From Formosa sp. L2A11 (lineage in GTDB: Bacteria; Bacteroidota; Bacteroidia; Flavobacteriales; Flavobacteriaceae): a stretch of 64,000 nucleotides of DNA. The stretch is taken from the NCBI RefSeq assembly GCF_009796865.1, contig NZ_CP047028.1, positions 2,852,001-2,916,000 of the forward strand, in the 5' to 3' direction. A program made the position numbers and the translations under genes. Positions 55,527 through 64,000 of this stretch are shown one piece after another (the first letter of the stretch is position 1; every line of letters starts with the position of its first letter). The notes below the pieces were generated by a model, which ran no database searches, was not told where the DNA came from, and saw only the letters and a list, made by a program, of their open reading frames with translations.

Positions 55527-55557
55527 AATTAATTCATGCAATGGAAGTGCATTAATT
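55527..55557. promoter_or_regulatory. inverted repeat at the fur-ATPase junction
   Basis: AATTAATTCATGCA pairs with TGCATTAATT with a small bulge and a 7-nt loop. It overlaps the regulator's stop codon, 48 bp before the ATPase ATG. It could be a Fur-family operator or an intergenic hairpin. Confidence 0.35.
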
Positions 55558-55968
55558 GATACTACATTTATCGCAAATGCCTTTAACCACTAAATTCACA
55601 TGTTCTGCAATAAATCCTTTTGGGACTTTAATTTTCGGAATTTTATGATCGGTTAAGCAAATGGTAGATCCACATTGTGTACAATGAAAGTGAAGATGCA
55701 AATCTGTATCTAAATCGCAATGGCAATTAGGCTCGCATAATGCATATTTAGTTACTCCTGTTCCATCATCTATTTGATGTACAATTTCCTTTTCTTCAAA
55801 CGTCTTAATGGTGCGGTATAACGTTGTCCGATCTGCTTTATCGAATGCATGCTCGATATCGCTTAACGCTACAGCCTCATGTTTATCTGATAAAAAATTA
55901 CAAATAAGTATTCGCATCGCAGTGACTCGAATACTTTTAGATTCTAAAAATGCTTCTACTCCTTGCAT
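55552..55968 (-). CDS. Fur-family metal-responsive repressor
   Basis: A 138-residue protein. The winged helix is at about 1-80 (recognition stretch KADRTTLYRTIKTFEEKEIV). The dimerisation domain has two CxxC pairs (FHCTQCG near 96 and ICDKCS near 131) for structural zinc and a His-rich sensory loop (CHCDLDTDLHLHFH). Features suit Zur-like zinc sensing. It is encoded just upstream of the P1B ATPase and near the CusBA genes, so metal-efflux control is the likely job. Confidence 0.85.
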   Translation of the reverse strand: MQGVEAFLESKSIRVTAMRILICNFLSDKHEAVALSDIEHAFDKADRTTLYRTIKTFEEKEIVHQIDDGTGVTKYALCEPNCHCDLDTDLHLHFHCTQCGSTICLTDHKIPKIKVPKGFIAEHVNLVVKGICDKCSIN

Positions 55969-56112
55969 AAAATTACTGTTTATTTGAAACCAACTATACT
56001 CGAAAAATAAGTCTTAAAGATATTAAGCTAGTATCATTTAGACGTTAGATTCAAAAATAAATAAACTATATATTAGATTCCTCCTTTCCGAGAATGACAA
56101 TTTCAATAGAAA

Positions 56113-56133
56113 CCTCGAGATTGAACCTCGAGG
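56113..56133 (-). terminator. hairpin downstream of the cusB-type gene
   Basis: CCTCGAG/CTCGAGG, 7 bp with a 7-nt loop, 12 bp past the adaptor stop. The following T tract on the minus strand is weak. Confidence 0.5.
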
Positions 56134-56145
56134 AATTCTTTTTAA

Positions 56146-57351
56146 TTAATGATGATGTCCTGCACTAGCTTTCTTCATTTCGGCACTTAAATAATAGGCG
56201 TTATTAAAAGCAAATTGTGTTGTTTTATCCGGTGCTTCTAAAAATGCAATGGCTTGCCAATTGCCATCTTTAGATCCAGGAATCACTTCTATAGGTTCAA
56301 ACTTCCATTCATCTGCTTCCTGTTCTGCTTTAAACACAAAAAAGCTATCGCCTTCTTTAAAAATCGCTTCTTCAGGAATGGCTAAAGTCTCTGATTCATT
56401 GATCTGAATTTTCCCTTTAATATACATTCCTGGAATTAAATGTCCTTTATCGTTTTTAATCTCGGCATGCATATGAACGGCTTTCGGATTCTCTTCAAAA
56501 GTTTTACTTACTGAATAAATTTCGGCAATTAATTCGTCATCAGGAAATGATTGCACAGTAAACCTTACATTTTGGCCTTTTTTAACATAATGCACGTCTT
56601 TTTCAAAAACCATTAAATCGGCATGTACGTGATGTGTATTTACAATTTCAAACACTTCTGTTTCTGGAGCAACATATTGCCCTGTTTTTACATTCACTTT
56701 CTGCACAAAACCTTCAATTGGTGTACGTAAACCTACACGCTGAAAAATGGTACCATTCTGAATGCTTTTCGGATTTAAGTGCAATAATTGTAACTGTGCT
56801 CCTAATCCGTTTGCTAAAGCTTTAGAGGCATCATATTCTGCTTCTGCTTTCTGAAAATTAGCACCAGAACCTACACCTGAATCGTATAATGTTTTTTGAC
56901 GCTCGAAATTTTTCTTTAAATAATTGCTATTACTATATGCATTTAAATAATCGGTTTGCATTTTAATAATATTTGGGTGCGATAAATACGCAACGACTTG
57001 TCCTTTTTTAACTTCATCCCCTTCAATCACTTCTATTGAAGCAATATTAGCCCCAACTATAGTCGTTAAAGCTGCTTCATTTTGTGGCGGAACCTCTAGA
57101 GTTCCGTTAGCTTCAACATAACCACTCATTAAACGATTAGATAAAGTATCTACCTTCATTTGTAGTGCTTGAAACTGTGAAGGTTTTAAGTGCACGCCTT
57201 CTGCTTCTTCATGATCTCCATGTTCATCATGATCGTCATGATGTTCTTCTGAAGTCTCATGATCACTATGTGCGTTATTAGAGTCTTTAGATCCGCAACT
57301 TAAAAGACTGGTAAAAAGTGTAAAGACACCGATATATATAATTTTTTTCAT
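56146..57351 (-). CDS. RND efflux periplasmic adaptor (CusB/CzcB type)
   Basis: A 401-residue membrane-fusion protein. A lipoprotein-type signal ends at Cys19 (SLLSCGS). A His/Asp/Glu-rich metal-binding stretch follows (HHDDHDEHGDHEE, about 37-49). The barrel-sandwich, alpha-hairpin (about 125-190) and beta-barrel domains follow, and the protein ends with His residues. It would pass metal to the RND pump and bridge it to the outer-membrane channel. It starts 1 bp after the pump gene stop. Confidence 0.9.
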   Translation of the reverse strand: MKKIIYIGVFTLFTSLLSCGSKDSNNAHSDHETSEEHHDDHDEHGDHEEAEGVHLKPSQFQALQMKVDTLSNRLMSGYVEANGTLEVPPQNEAALTTIVGANIASIEVIEGDEVKKGQVVAYLSHPNIIKMQTDYLNAYSNSNYLKKNFERQKTLYDSGVGSGANFQKAEAEYDASKALANGLGAQLQLLHLNPKSIQNGTIFQRVGLRTPIEGFVQKVNVKTGQYVAPETEVFEIVNTHHVHADLMVFEKDVHYVKKGQNVRFTVQSFPDDELIAEIYSVSKTFEENPKAVHMHAEIKNDKGHLIPGMYIKGKIQINESETLAIPEEAIFKEGDSFFVFKAEQEADEWKFEPIEVIPGSKDGNWQAIAFLEAPDKTTQFAFNNAYYLSAEMKKASAGHHH

Positions 57352-57352
57352 C

Positions 57353-60300
57353 TTAATTCTGATTAAAATATTGTAATTCGAATAAACTATTGAAGTAATT
57401 TAAAAGGGCTTCTTGTGCATCTAATTCCGATTGAATCGCCTCTTTTATAAGTTGAGAAAATCCGCTATAATCTACAGCACCTTCCTTATACGCTAATAAT
57501 GCACCTTGGCGTTGTTCTTTGGCTAAGGGTAAGACTTTAGAATCGTAAAATGCCCAAGATTGCGACCATTGATTATAATGTGCTAACGCTTGTGTATATT
57601 CAGATTTCACTTGCGCTTGTCTTAACAACACATTAGACGTTGCAATCTCTTTATCTATTTTTGCTGTTTTAATATCTGCACGATGAGTTCCTGATAAAAA
57701 CGGAATAGACACACCGGCTTGGTAACTGTAAAAACCAGAATTACCGTCTATTTTTTGTAAACCACCTTGTAAATTAAATTTTGGCAAACTATTCGCTTTC
57801 GCGGCCCTTAATTGCGCTTCTGACTCTTTAACATATAATTCTGCAACTTGATATGCTGGATGATTCTCAATGTCTAATTCCGATATTAAGTCGTCTTGAC
57901 TATCAAACGTATCTGGAACCGTATAAAACGTATCTGAAGCTAACCACAAATTTAATTGTTGCAGTGCAATACTATATGCGGTTGATGCTTTTGATTTATT
58001 ATTCTGAATTTGGTAAAACTGATTTTTTGCTGCCGAATATTCTAATCTAGAAATCGCTTCAACTTCATAGTTCAAAGCCACAGCTTTTTCAAACTTCGTA
58101 TAAATAGAATCTAATTCTGAATATAAATGATATTGCATTTTAGTCTGATATGCTTTTACCCACGCTTTCTTAACTTCTAGCGCTAATTGAAGCTCTGACA
58201 ATTTATACCCGCTTTCGGCTAACAAAATACGCTGATTCTGTAACTGCTTTTTAGGACCTATACCAAATACATCTATTTCACTTTGAGACATATTAATAGT
58301 AGTGTACACACCTTCTGTTCCTCGAAGTTCTTCTCCACCAGTAAACAGTTTAGTCGTTCCCAAATCGAAAGCCGTACTTTTTATCGCTTTCTCTTTATCT
58401 ATCACTAATGCTTTTTGTTTTAATAACGGATATTGTGTCTTCGCTAATGCTACAGCATCTTCTAAAGAAATCTCCTGACCTAGATTTGGTACTTGTTGAG
58501 CGTGCCCTAATTGAGGAAACCCTAAACACAACACCAACATAGCAATTGCTGGTCCCATAGCACGTTTTAAGGTGATTTTATCTTGACGCTCTTCTACCCA
58601 ATGATATAAAATAGGCAGAACAAATAGCGTCAATAAGGTTGATGTTAATAACCCACCAATAACGACAGTTGCTAACGGACGCTGTACTTCTGCTCCTGCA
58701 GATGCTGAAATTGCCATAGGCAAAAATCCTAATACATCTGTAAATGCGGTAAGCATAATTGGGCGAATTCTACGTTTTGTACCTTCAAAAATGCGGTCTT
58801 TTAAATTAATCACACCTTCATCTTTTAGTTCGTTTAAACCACTAATCATCACCAAACCGTTTAGCACGGCGACTCCAAAGAGGACAATGAACCCTACACC
58901 TGCCGAAATACTAAATGGCATATCTCTTAACCAAAGCGCAAAGACACCACCAATCGTTGCCATCGGGATGGAGATATAAATCATGAGCGTTTGTGGGAAG
59001 GATTTTAAGGCGAAATAAATTAATACGAAAATCAATAATAAAGCAATTGGAACTACAGTTTGTAATCGTGAACTCGCGCGTTCTAAATTCTCGAATGCAC
59101 CACCATAACGGATAAAATATCCTGGAGGTAATTTTAATTCGGCATCTAACTTTGCTTGAATTTCTGTGACTAAAGATTTTACATCGCGACCACGAACATT
59201 CACACCAACATAGGTTCTACGATTGGTATTATCTCGACTAATTTGCATCGGTCCAGATTTATAAGAAATATCTGCAATTTCTTTTAACGGAATTTGAGAA
59301 TTATTAGGTAATTTTATAAACAAATTCTGAACGTCTGTAATATCTGTTCTGTTTTTTTCTTGTAAACGCACTACAACATCAAAACGTTTTTCACCTTCAA
59401 AAATCACTCCTGCTGTTCCGCCTGCAAAGGCCGATTGCACAATGGTATTCAGGTTATTTATTTGCAATCCGTATTGTGCTAATTTTTGTCGGTTATACGT
59501 AATCGTCATCTGTGGTAAACCTGTGGTCGCTTCAGCTTTCATATCGCCAATCCCTTCAATACCTGCAATAAGTTTGGTTACTTCTTCAGCCTTTTCAGAC
59601 AATATATAAATATCTTCACCATATAATTTAATAGCAATATCTTCACGCACACCTTCTAACAATTCATTAAAACGCATTTCCATAGGTTGCGTAAATTCAT
59701 AATTTACACCAGGAAGAATTTGCACCGCTTCTTTCATTTTTTCTATCAGTTCGTCTTTAGAACGTGCAGACACCCATTCGCTTTTAGGTTTTAGAATAAC
59801 AATAACATCGGCTAAATCCATTGGCATAGGATCTGTAGGAATTTCGGCAACACCAATACGACTCACCACTTTATCGACTTCTGGAAATTTAGCTTTTACA
59901 ATTTGTTCAATTTTAGTGGTCGTTTCAACTGTTTCTGTTAACGAACTTCCTGGTTTTAAAATGGCATGAAACGCAATATCGCCTTCATCTAACTGCGGAA
60001 TAAACTCACCTCCCATTTTGGTAAACATAAACACAGTAAGTGCAAAAAGTAAAACACCAAGCCCTACAATCCATTTTCCTTTATTTAAAGCTGAATGTAA
60101 TAACGGTTGGTATTTACGCTCTACCCAATGCACAAATTTATCGCCATAAGACAGTTTATCAGATTTTGGAGCACGAAGCACTAAAGCCGACATCATTGGG
60201 ACGTATGTTAAACACAAAATCATAGCTCCAATCATAGCGAAGATGAAGGTTAATGCCATGGGTTTAAACATTTTCCCTTCAATACCTTCTAATGCCAGAA

Positions 60301-61687
60301 TAGGAAGAAATACAATAAGAATAATTAACTGACCAAAGAAGGCAGCATTCATCATTTTCTTTGAAGACTTAGACGCAATCTTATCTCTATCTTCAGCAGT
60401 AAGTTTTCCTTTCTTCAGGATTTGAGCAGCGAATACAAAAACGGTGGCTTCAACAATAATAACAGCACCATCTACTATAATTCCGAAATCTATCGCACCT
60501 AAACTCATAAGGTTCGCCCAAACATCGAAAACATACATCAGTATAAATGCAAATAATAAAGACAACGGAATGGTTGATGCCACGATAAGACCGCCACGCC
60601 AATTTCCTAATAAGAAAATCAACACAAATATTACGATTAATGCACCTTCAACTAAGTTAAAACTCACAGTAGATGTTGTTTTATCTATCAATACACTTCG
60701 GTCTAAAAGTGGTTGAATGTCGACACCTTCGGGAAGTGATTTCTGAATGAGTTTCATACGTGCTTTAACAGCTTGTATAACCTCATTAGAACTTGCTCCT
60801 TTTAACATCATAACCAATCCACCCACGACTTCTCCTTCTCCATCTTGAGTCATTGCGCCGTAACGAATAGCCGATCCGAATTTCACTTCAGCAATAGAAC
60901 CAATAGTAATTGGTACACCTTGAGTATGAGAAACTACAATGTTTTTAATATCGTCTAAACTGCGAATTAAACCTTCACCACGAATAAAATTCGCTTGATG
61001 ATTTTTCTCAATATACGCACCTCCAGTATTTTGGTTATTAGCTTCTATAGCTTCAAAAACATCGGTGATAGATAATCCCATCGCATTTAACTCTGAAGGA
61101 TCTACAGCAACTTCGTATTGTTTAATTTTTCCACCAATAGCATTTACTTCAACAACACCTGGCACCATAGCCATTTGGCGTTGTACAATCCAATCTTGCA
61201 TGGTTCGTAAATCTGAAATAGAGTATTGGTCTTTAAATTCAGGTTGTACTTTTAAGGTATATTGATAGATTTCTCCTAAACCGGTAGTTATTGGTCCCAT
61301 GGTTGGCGTACCAAAACCTTCGGGAATATCTTCTTTAACTTCAGACAGTTTTTCAGACACTAATTGTCTTGGTAAATAGGTTCCCATATCGTCGTCGAAA
61401 ACAATAGTCACGACAGATAAACCAAAACGCGATACCGAACGAATTTCATGTACGTTTGGTAAGTTACTCATGGCAACTTCTACGGGATAGGTTACAAATT
61501 GCTCAATGTCTTCGGTTCCTAAATTAGGAGCCTGCGTAATGACTTGAACTTGGTTATTTGAAATATCTGGAACAGCATCTATGGGCACTTTGGTTAAGCT
61601 CCAAATCCCTGCTCCAATTATGGTAAGCGTAAGCAAACCAATAATGAATTTATTATGGATTGAAAAATCAATGATTTTATTAATCAT
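57353..61687 (-). CDS. CusA/CzcA heavy-metal RND pump fused to a TolC-like outer-membrane factor
   Basis: A 1444-residue protein. Residues 1 to about 1035 are a complete RND inner-membrane pump: 12 helices, two periplasmic domains and the DFGIIVDGAV helix-4 motif of metal RND pumps near 398. Residues about 1046-1063 form a second signal-like helix ending GHA, then about 1064-1444 are a TolC-type outer-membrane factor with its repeated long helices. The C-terminal part must reach the outer membrane, so cleavage after Ala1063 is likely. The fusion is known in Bacteroidota. Confidence 0.92.
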   Translation of the reverse strand: MINKIIDFSIHNKFIIGLLTLTIIGAGIWSLTKVPIDAVPDISNNQVQVITQAPNLGTEDIEQFVTYPVEVAMSNLPNVHEIRSVSRFGLSVVTIVFDDDMGTYLPRQLVSEKLSEVKEDIPEGFGTPTMGPITTGLGEIYQYTLKVQPEFKDQYSISDLRTMQDWIVQRQMAMVPGVVEVNAIGGKIKQYEVAVDPSELNAMGLSITDVFEAIEANNQNTGGAYIEKNHQANFIRGEGLIRSLDDIKNIVVSHTQGVPITIGSIAEVKFGSAIRYGAMTQDGEGEVVGGLVMMLKGASSNEVIQAVKARMKLIQKSLPEGVDIQPLLDRSVLIDKTTSTVSFNLVEGALIVIFVLIFLLGNWRGGLIVASTIPLSLLFAFILMYVFDVWANLMSLGAIDFGIIVDGAVIIVEATVFVFAAQILKKGKLTAEDRDKIASKSSKKMMNAAFFGQLIILIVFLPILALEGIEGKMFKPMALTFIFAMIGAMILCLTYVPMMSALVLRAPKSDKLSYGDKFVHWVERKYQPLLHSALNKGKWIVGLGVLLFALTVFMFTKMGGEFIPQLDEGDIAFHAILKPGSSLTETVETTTKIEQIVKAKFPEVDKVVSRIGVAEIPTDPMPMDLADVIVILKPKSEWVSARSKDELIEKMKEAVQILPGVNYEFTQPMEMRFNELLEGVREDIAIKLYGEDIYILSEKAEEVTKLIAGIEGIGDMKAEATTGLPQMTITYNRQKLAQYGLQINNLNTIVQSAFAGGTAGVIFEGEKRFDVVVRLQEKNRTDITDVQNLFIKLPNNSQIPLKEIADISYKSGPMQISRDNTNRRTYVGVNVRGRDVKSLVTEIQAKLDAELKLPPGYFIRYGGAFENLERASSRLQTVVPIALLLIFVLIYFALKSFPQTLMIYISIPMATIGGVFALWLRDMPFSISAGVGFIVLFGVAVLNGLVMISGLNELKDEGVINLKDRIFEGTKRRIRPIMLTAFTDVLGFLPMAISASAGAEVQRPLATVVIGGLLTSTLLTLFVLPILYHWVEERQDKITLKRAMGPAIAMLVLCLGFPQLGHAQQVPNLGQEISLEDAVALAKTQYPLLKQKALVIDKEKAIKSTAFDLGTTKLFTGGEELRGTEGVYTTINMSQSEIDVFGIGPKKQLQNQRILLAESGYKLSELQLALEVKKAWVKAYQTKMQYHLYSELDSIYTKFEKAVALNYEVEAISRLEYSAAKNQFYQIQNNKSKASTAYSIALQQLNLWLASDTFYTVPDTFDSQDDLISELDIENHPAYQVAELYVKESEAQLRAAKANSLPKFNLQGGLQKIDGNSGFYSYQAGVSIPFLSGTHRADIKTAKIDKEIATSNVLLRQAQVKSEYTQALAHYNQWSQSWAFYDSKVLPLAKEQRQGALLAYKEGAVDYSGFSQLIKEAIQSELDAQEALLNYFNSLFELQYFNQN

Positions 61688-61724
61688 AGAAAATGGGTTA
61701 TAATGTGATTATAAATTAGGATGT

Positions 61725-61747
61725 ATTCTTAAATTTTGTTTAAGAAT
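61725..61747 (-). promoter_or_regulatory. hairpin upstream of the RND pump gene
   Basis: A perfect 9-bp inverted repeat ATTCTTAAA/TTTAAGAAT with a 5-nt loop, in the 92-bp gap between the Cys/His-rich protein gene and the pump gene. It could be an operator, or an attenuator tuning pump expression relative to the upstream gene. Confidence 0.35.
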
Positions 61748-61779
61748 TATGTACTAAAACCCTGTAAAAACAGGACACA

Positions 61780-62091
61780 TTATGCCCGAGGTGGCTGTAA
61801 TAGCGTTTGTTTGTAGTCTTTACCTAGACTATCGAAATGAAGAAATTGTTTTGTTGAAATATCTAAAACTGTAAAGCTAACCTCTACAGAATTAAACTGA
61901 ACCACGTGAATATGGCAACAATGACATTGGCAAAACGGGGAACATTCGTCTGAAGCACCATGATCGTGATCAGTATCTGAATGTTGAGAAACTTCAGTAG
62001 TACAATCATCACATACTGAAGCATCATCTTCGCAAGGCGCAAAGTTTAATGCTAAAAAGTAAACGGATAATAAGACTGCTAAAAATTTCAT
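61780..62091 (-). CDS. small exported Cys/His-rich protein (DUF6660-like)
   Basis: About 103 residues from the ATG at 62091; an upstream in-frame start at 62121 is rejected. A signal peptide (KFLAVLLSVYFLALNFAPC) is followed by a Cys/His/Asp-rich segment with DHDHG and CQCHCCHIH. This composition and the position ahead of the pump match a DUF6660-type family found beside metal efflux genes. It probably binds metal in the periplasm or envelope. No enzymatic domain is visible. Confidence 0.75.
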   Translation of the reverse strand: MKFLAVLLSVYFLALNFAPCEDDASVCDDCTTEVSQHSDTDHDHGASDECSPFCQCHCCHIHVVQFNSVEVSFTVLDISTKQFLHFDSLGKDYKQTLLQPPRA

Positions 62092-62216
62092 CGATTCAAA
62101 TATACAAATTATTGTATGCAATAGGATTGCAAAATGCTATGTCTATATTTTAAATGTTTACAACACTAATCGTGTCCTAAATAATATTATATGTTCATTT
62201 TTTTCATTGATAAAAA

Positions 62217-62240
62217 GATCCTTCGACTTCGCTCTGGATA
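62217..62240. repeat. REP-like sequence (CC TTCGACTTCGCTC GG)
   Basis: GATCC and GGATA arms flank TTCGACTTCGCTC. I recall similar sequences as scattered intergenic repeats in flavobacteria. Only one copy is in this window. Confidence 0.35.
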
Positions 62241-62364
62241 AACCAAGCCAAAAAAATCTAGGCTTACGAACCTTTATCTAAATTTTTCGTTCACTATCTA
62301 AATTTAAAGAACTCGCTACTAAAAATCTATAATATAAATACTTTCGTTTAGCTCAAACAGCTTT

Positions 62365-62411
62365 AAATTTTACGATACTTTCACTTCAAATTTTACGATA
62401 AATTTTCGATA
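62365..62411 (+). repeat. short direct repeats AAATTTTACGATA
   Basis: Two exact copies start at 62365 and 62388, and a shortened copy AAATTTTCGATA at 62400. Function unknown; may be chance in AT-rich DNA. Confidence 0.35.
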
Positions 62412-62485
62412 GGCCAACCAAAATTCCATAAAGTCAGCAGCGGCAAATCTCAAAAAAAAGAGAGTAATCGTTTAGGATGCTATAG

Positions 62486-64000
62486 TTACAATACCAATAA
62501 GCCATGTTCTTTTAATGTATTTATAGGTTTTGAAAACCAGAACAATTCAAAATTTTCAAATTGCGATTCGAAATCCTTTTTCAGCATATTAAAAGATTTT
62601 TGAGTCGCACTATTTGGTGTAATCTCTTCTAAGGTTTGTAATAACCACTCGCCTTCTTCTAACGGTGTTGTAATTTGAAACGCATCTGTTTTATCGTAAA
62701 ACGTCATTTTTAAACTGATATACGTATTTCCTTTTTTAGTTTTAGATAACTCTTCTACAAATGGAGATTTCCCTAACCATACAATTTTAGCTGTCGGTTT
62801 TATATTGAAATTAGGTTCTGTTTGTAACGCATTAAAAATACATTCTGAGTCTATTGTGGTATCTGGAACATTAAAATCGAACCAATCTTGAAGCGGTAAA
62901 TCAAAACCAATACCGTGCATATAATTGAATAATGATGTTTTTAATCCGTTACTAAATTTTGAATGGTCAATTCCTGTGACATCAGAAAAAGCGATATCAT
63001 TATTTGCAAATGTAATGTCGTTATAATGCGGAGTCACTCCAAATTCAGATGGATTTAAACCAATTGGACTATGCGCTGTTAACGCAAACTGATGCCAAAA
63101 ACCAGACTGCAACACGCCAACTTCGAATAACTGACGGACCATTTCTAAACTATCTATAGTTTCCTGTTCGGTTTGTGTTGGATACCCGTACATTAAATAC
63201 GAATGCACCATGATGTTACTTTCGGTTAAATTTCTGGTCACTTGTGCCACTTGTTCAACCGTAACACCTTTATCAATCAATTTCAATAAACGGTCTGATG
63301 CAACTTCCAATCCACCAGAAACCGCAATACATCCAGATGCTTTTAACAACACACATAAATCTTGAGTGAAGTTTTTCTCGAAACGAATATTTGCCCACCA
63401 CGTTAACGTTAAGTCACGTTTTAATATTTCTAAGGCTAATGCTTTCATTAATGAAGGCGGTGCAGCTTCGTCTACAAAATGAAATCCAGTATCTCCTGTT
63501 TGCGCTATTAGTTCTTCCATCCGATCAACCAAAGTTTTGGCTGCAACAGGTTCATATATTTTTATATAATCTAAAGAAATATCGCAAAACGTACATTTTC
63601 CCCAATAGCAACCATGCGCCATAGTGAGCTTATTCCAACGGCCGTCACTCCATAAACTGTGCATGGGATTTGCTATTTCAATCACTGAAATATACTCACT
63701 TAAAAGTAAATCTGTATAATCCGGTGTGCCGACTTCACTTTGTTTATAATCTGGCAGCGGACTATCATTTTTATACACGACTGCATTGTTCTCTAACAAC
63801 AGCGTACGTTTAAATTTAAAGGTTTTTGTGTCTTTATTATTGACTATTAAATCGTGTAATAATTCTACAGGTAATTCGCCATCGTCTAACGTGATGAAAT
63901 CAAAAAATTCGAATACACGAACATCTTTTAATGAACGTAATTCTGTATTTGCAAATCCGCCACCAACAGCAATTTTAATATCAGGAAAGTGTTCCTTTAT
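62486..64000 (-). CDS. B12-binding-type radical SAM protein, 5'-truncated by window edge
   Basis: The frame stays open to base 64000, giving at least 504 residues; the true start is outside. The visible N-terminal part (ending near 63800) has KIAVGGGFANTELR and FFDFITLDDGELP, like the end of a cobalamin-binding domain. The radical SAM core follows with HGCYWGKCTFCD, a C-x4-C-x2-C cluster motif rather than C-x3-C-x2-C. Later GGLEVASDRLLKLIDKGV and SYLMYGYPTQT fit the SAM barrel. Substrate unknown; family related to MiaB/BchE-like enzymes. Confidence 0.82.
   Translation of the reverse strand: MKEHFPDIKIAVGGGFANTELRSLKDVRVFEFFDFITLDDGELPVELLHDLIVNNKDTKTFKFKRTLLLENNAVVYKNDSPLPDYKQSEVGTPDYTDLLLSEYISVIEIANPMHSLWSDGRWNKLTMAHGCYWGKCTFCDISLDYIKIYEPVAAKTLVDRMEELIAQTGDTGFHFVDEAAPPSLMKALALEILKRDLTLTWWANIRFEKNFTQDLCVLLKASGCIAVSGGLEVASDRLLKLIDKGVTVEQVAQVTRNLTESNIMVHSYLMYGYPTQTEQETIDSLEMVRQLFEVGVLQSGFWHQFALTAHSPIGLNPSEFGVTPHYNDITFANNDIAFSDVTGIDHSKFSNGLKTSLFNYMHGIGFDLPLQDWFDFNVPDTTIDSECIFNALQTEPNFNIKPTAKIVWLGKSPFVEELSKTKKGNTYISLKMTFYDKTDAFQITTPLEEGEWLLQTLEEITPNSATQKSFNMLKKDFESQFENFELFWFSKPINTLKEHGLLVL

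Larger units (their letters stand above)
62122..62485. other. 364-bp intergenic region
   Basis: No gene is supported. It holds a REP-like hairpin sequence at 62217-62240 and three approximate AAATTTTACGATA repeats at 62365-62411. It separates the metal-efflux operon from the radical SAM gene. Confidence 0.6.

Noticed and set aside
62122-62485. Hidden gene remnant in the 364-bp gap
   Set aside because: All frames are closed by frequent stops and no protein family similarity is recognisable.
1-64000. CRISPR arrays, tRNA, rRNA, prophage or integrative element
   Set aside because: No regularly spaced repeats, cloverleaf sequences, rRNA blocks, integrase genes or phage structural genes were found.

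Overview
The window looks like a chromosomal segment of a marine-type flavobacterium (phylum Bacteroidota, family Flavobacteriaceae). Support: very AT-rich intergenic DNA, TAnnTTTG-type -7 promoter elements, a CAL67264-type small membrane protein, a CusA-outer membrane factor fusion, the family-typical men gene arrangement and flavobacterial house-keeping gene types. No rRNA, tRNA, CRISPR array or prophage was seen. One insertion sequence is present. The right edge cuts a radical SAM gene.

Layout. 1-5.6 kb: WYL regulator, polysaccharide flippase, PrsW protease, cNMP/CBS/DUF294 signalling protein and a DnaQ-type exonuclease. 5.7-9.2 kb: acyl-CoA carboxylase operon (biotin carrier, biotin carboxylase, carboxyltransferase). 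9.3-16 kb: ABC exporter, aldo/keto reductase, Bcr/CflA-type MFS, MarC, fatty-acid desaturase, Crp-like regulator. 16-19.6 kb: hutI, a coiled-coil membrane protein and hutG; both Hut proteins lack residues expected in their metal sites. 19.7-26.3 kb: glyoxylate block aceB-aceA-rraA-like-aminotransferase, divergent from an XRE/ScfR-type regulator, with repeated TTCGC(A/T)AAA sites between. 26.4-32.8 kb: MBL hydrolase, ettA with its small partner, two MFS transporters. 32.84-34.27 kb: a complete IS3-family (IS150-type) element sitting in the loop of a transcription terminator. 34.3-40.4 kb: OmpA proteins, a DoxX/FMN-reductase/MarR redox operon, and an orphan MccB-like carboxyltransferase.

40.4-51.9 kb holds menaquinone biosynthesis on the minus strand: thioesterase-menF-menD, then menB-menA, then MBL-menC-CPBP-menE. 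menE and the CPBP protease gene are both frameshifted as read, three indels within about 1.3 kb, which implies either local consensus errors or a decaying operon end. 52-62 kb: GNAT, nitronate monooxygenase-like enzyme, then a metal-efflux island (P1B ATPase, Fur-family regulator, CusB adaptor, CusA-OMF fusion, Cys/His-rich exported protein). 62.5 kb to the end: a B12-binding-type radical SAM protein with an atypical cysteine motif.

The least explained items are two copies of a structured intergenic element (13606-13666 plus strand; 29484-29548 minus strand) with a compensatory base pair, the degenerate Hut pair, the putative ScfR-type glyoxylate switch, and the IS in the terminator loop. No clearly new multi-gene defence or biosynthetic system was found.
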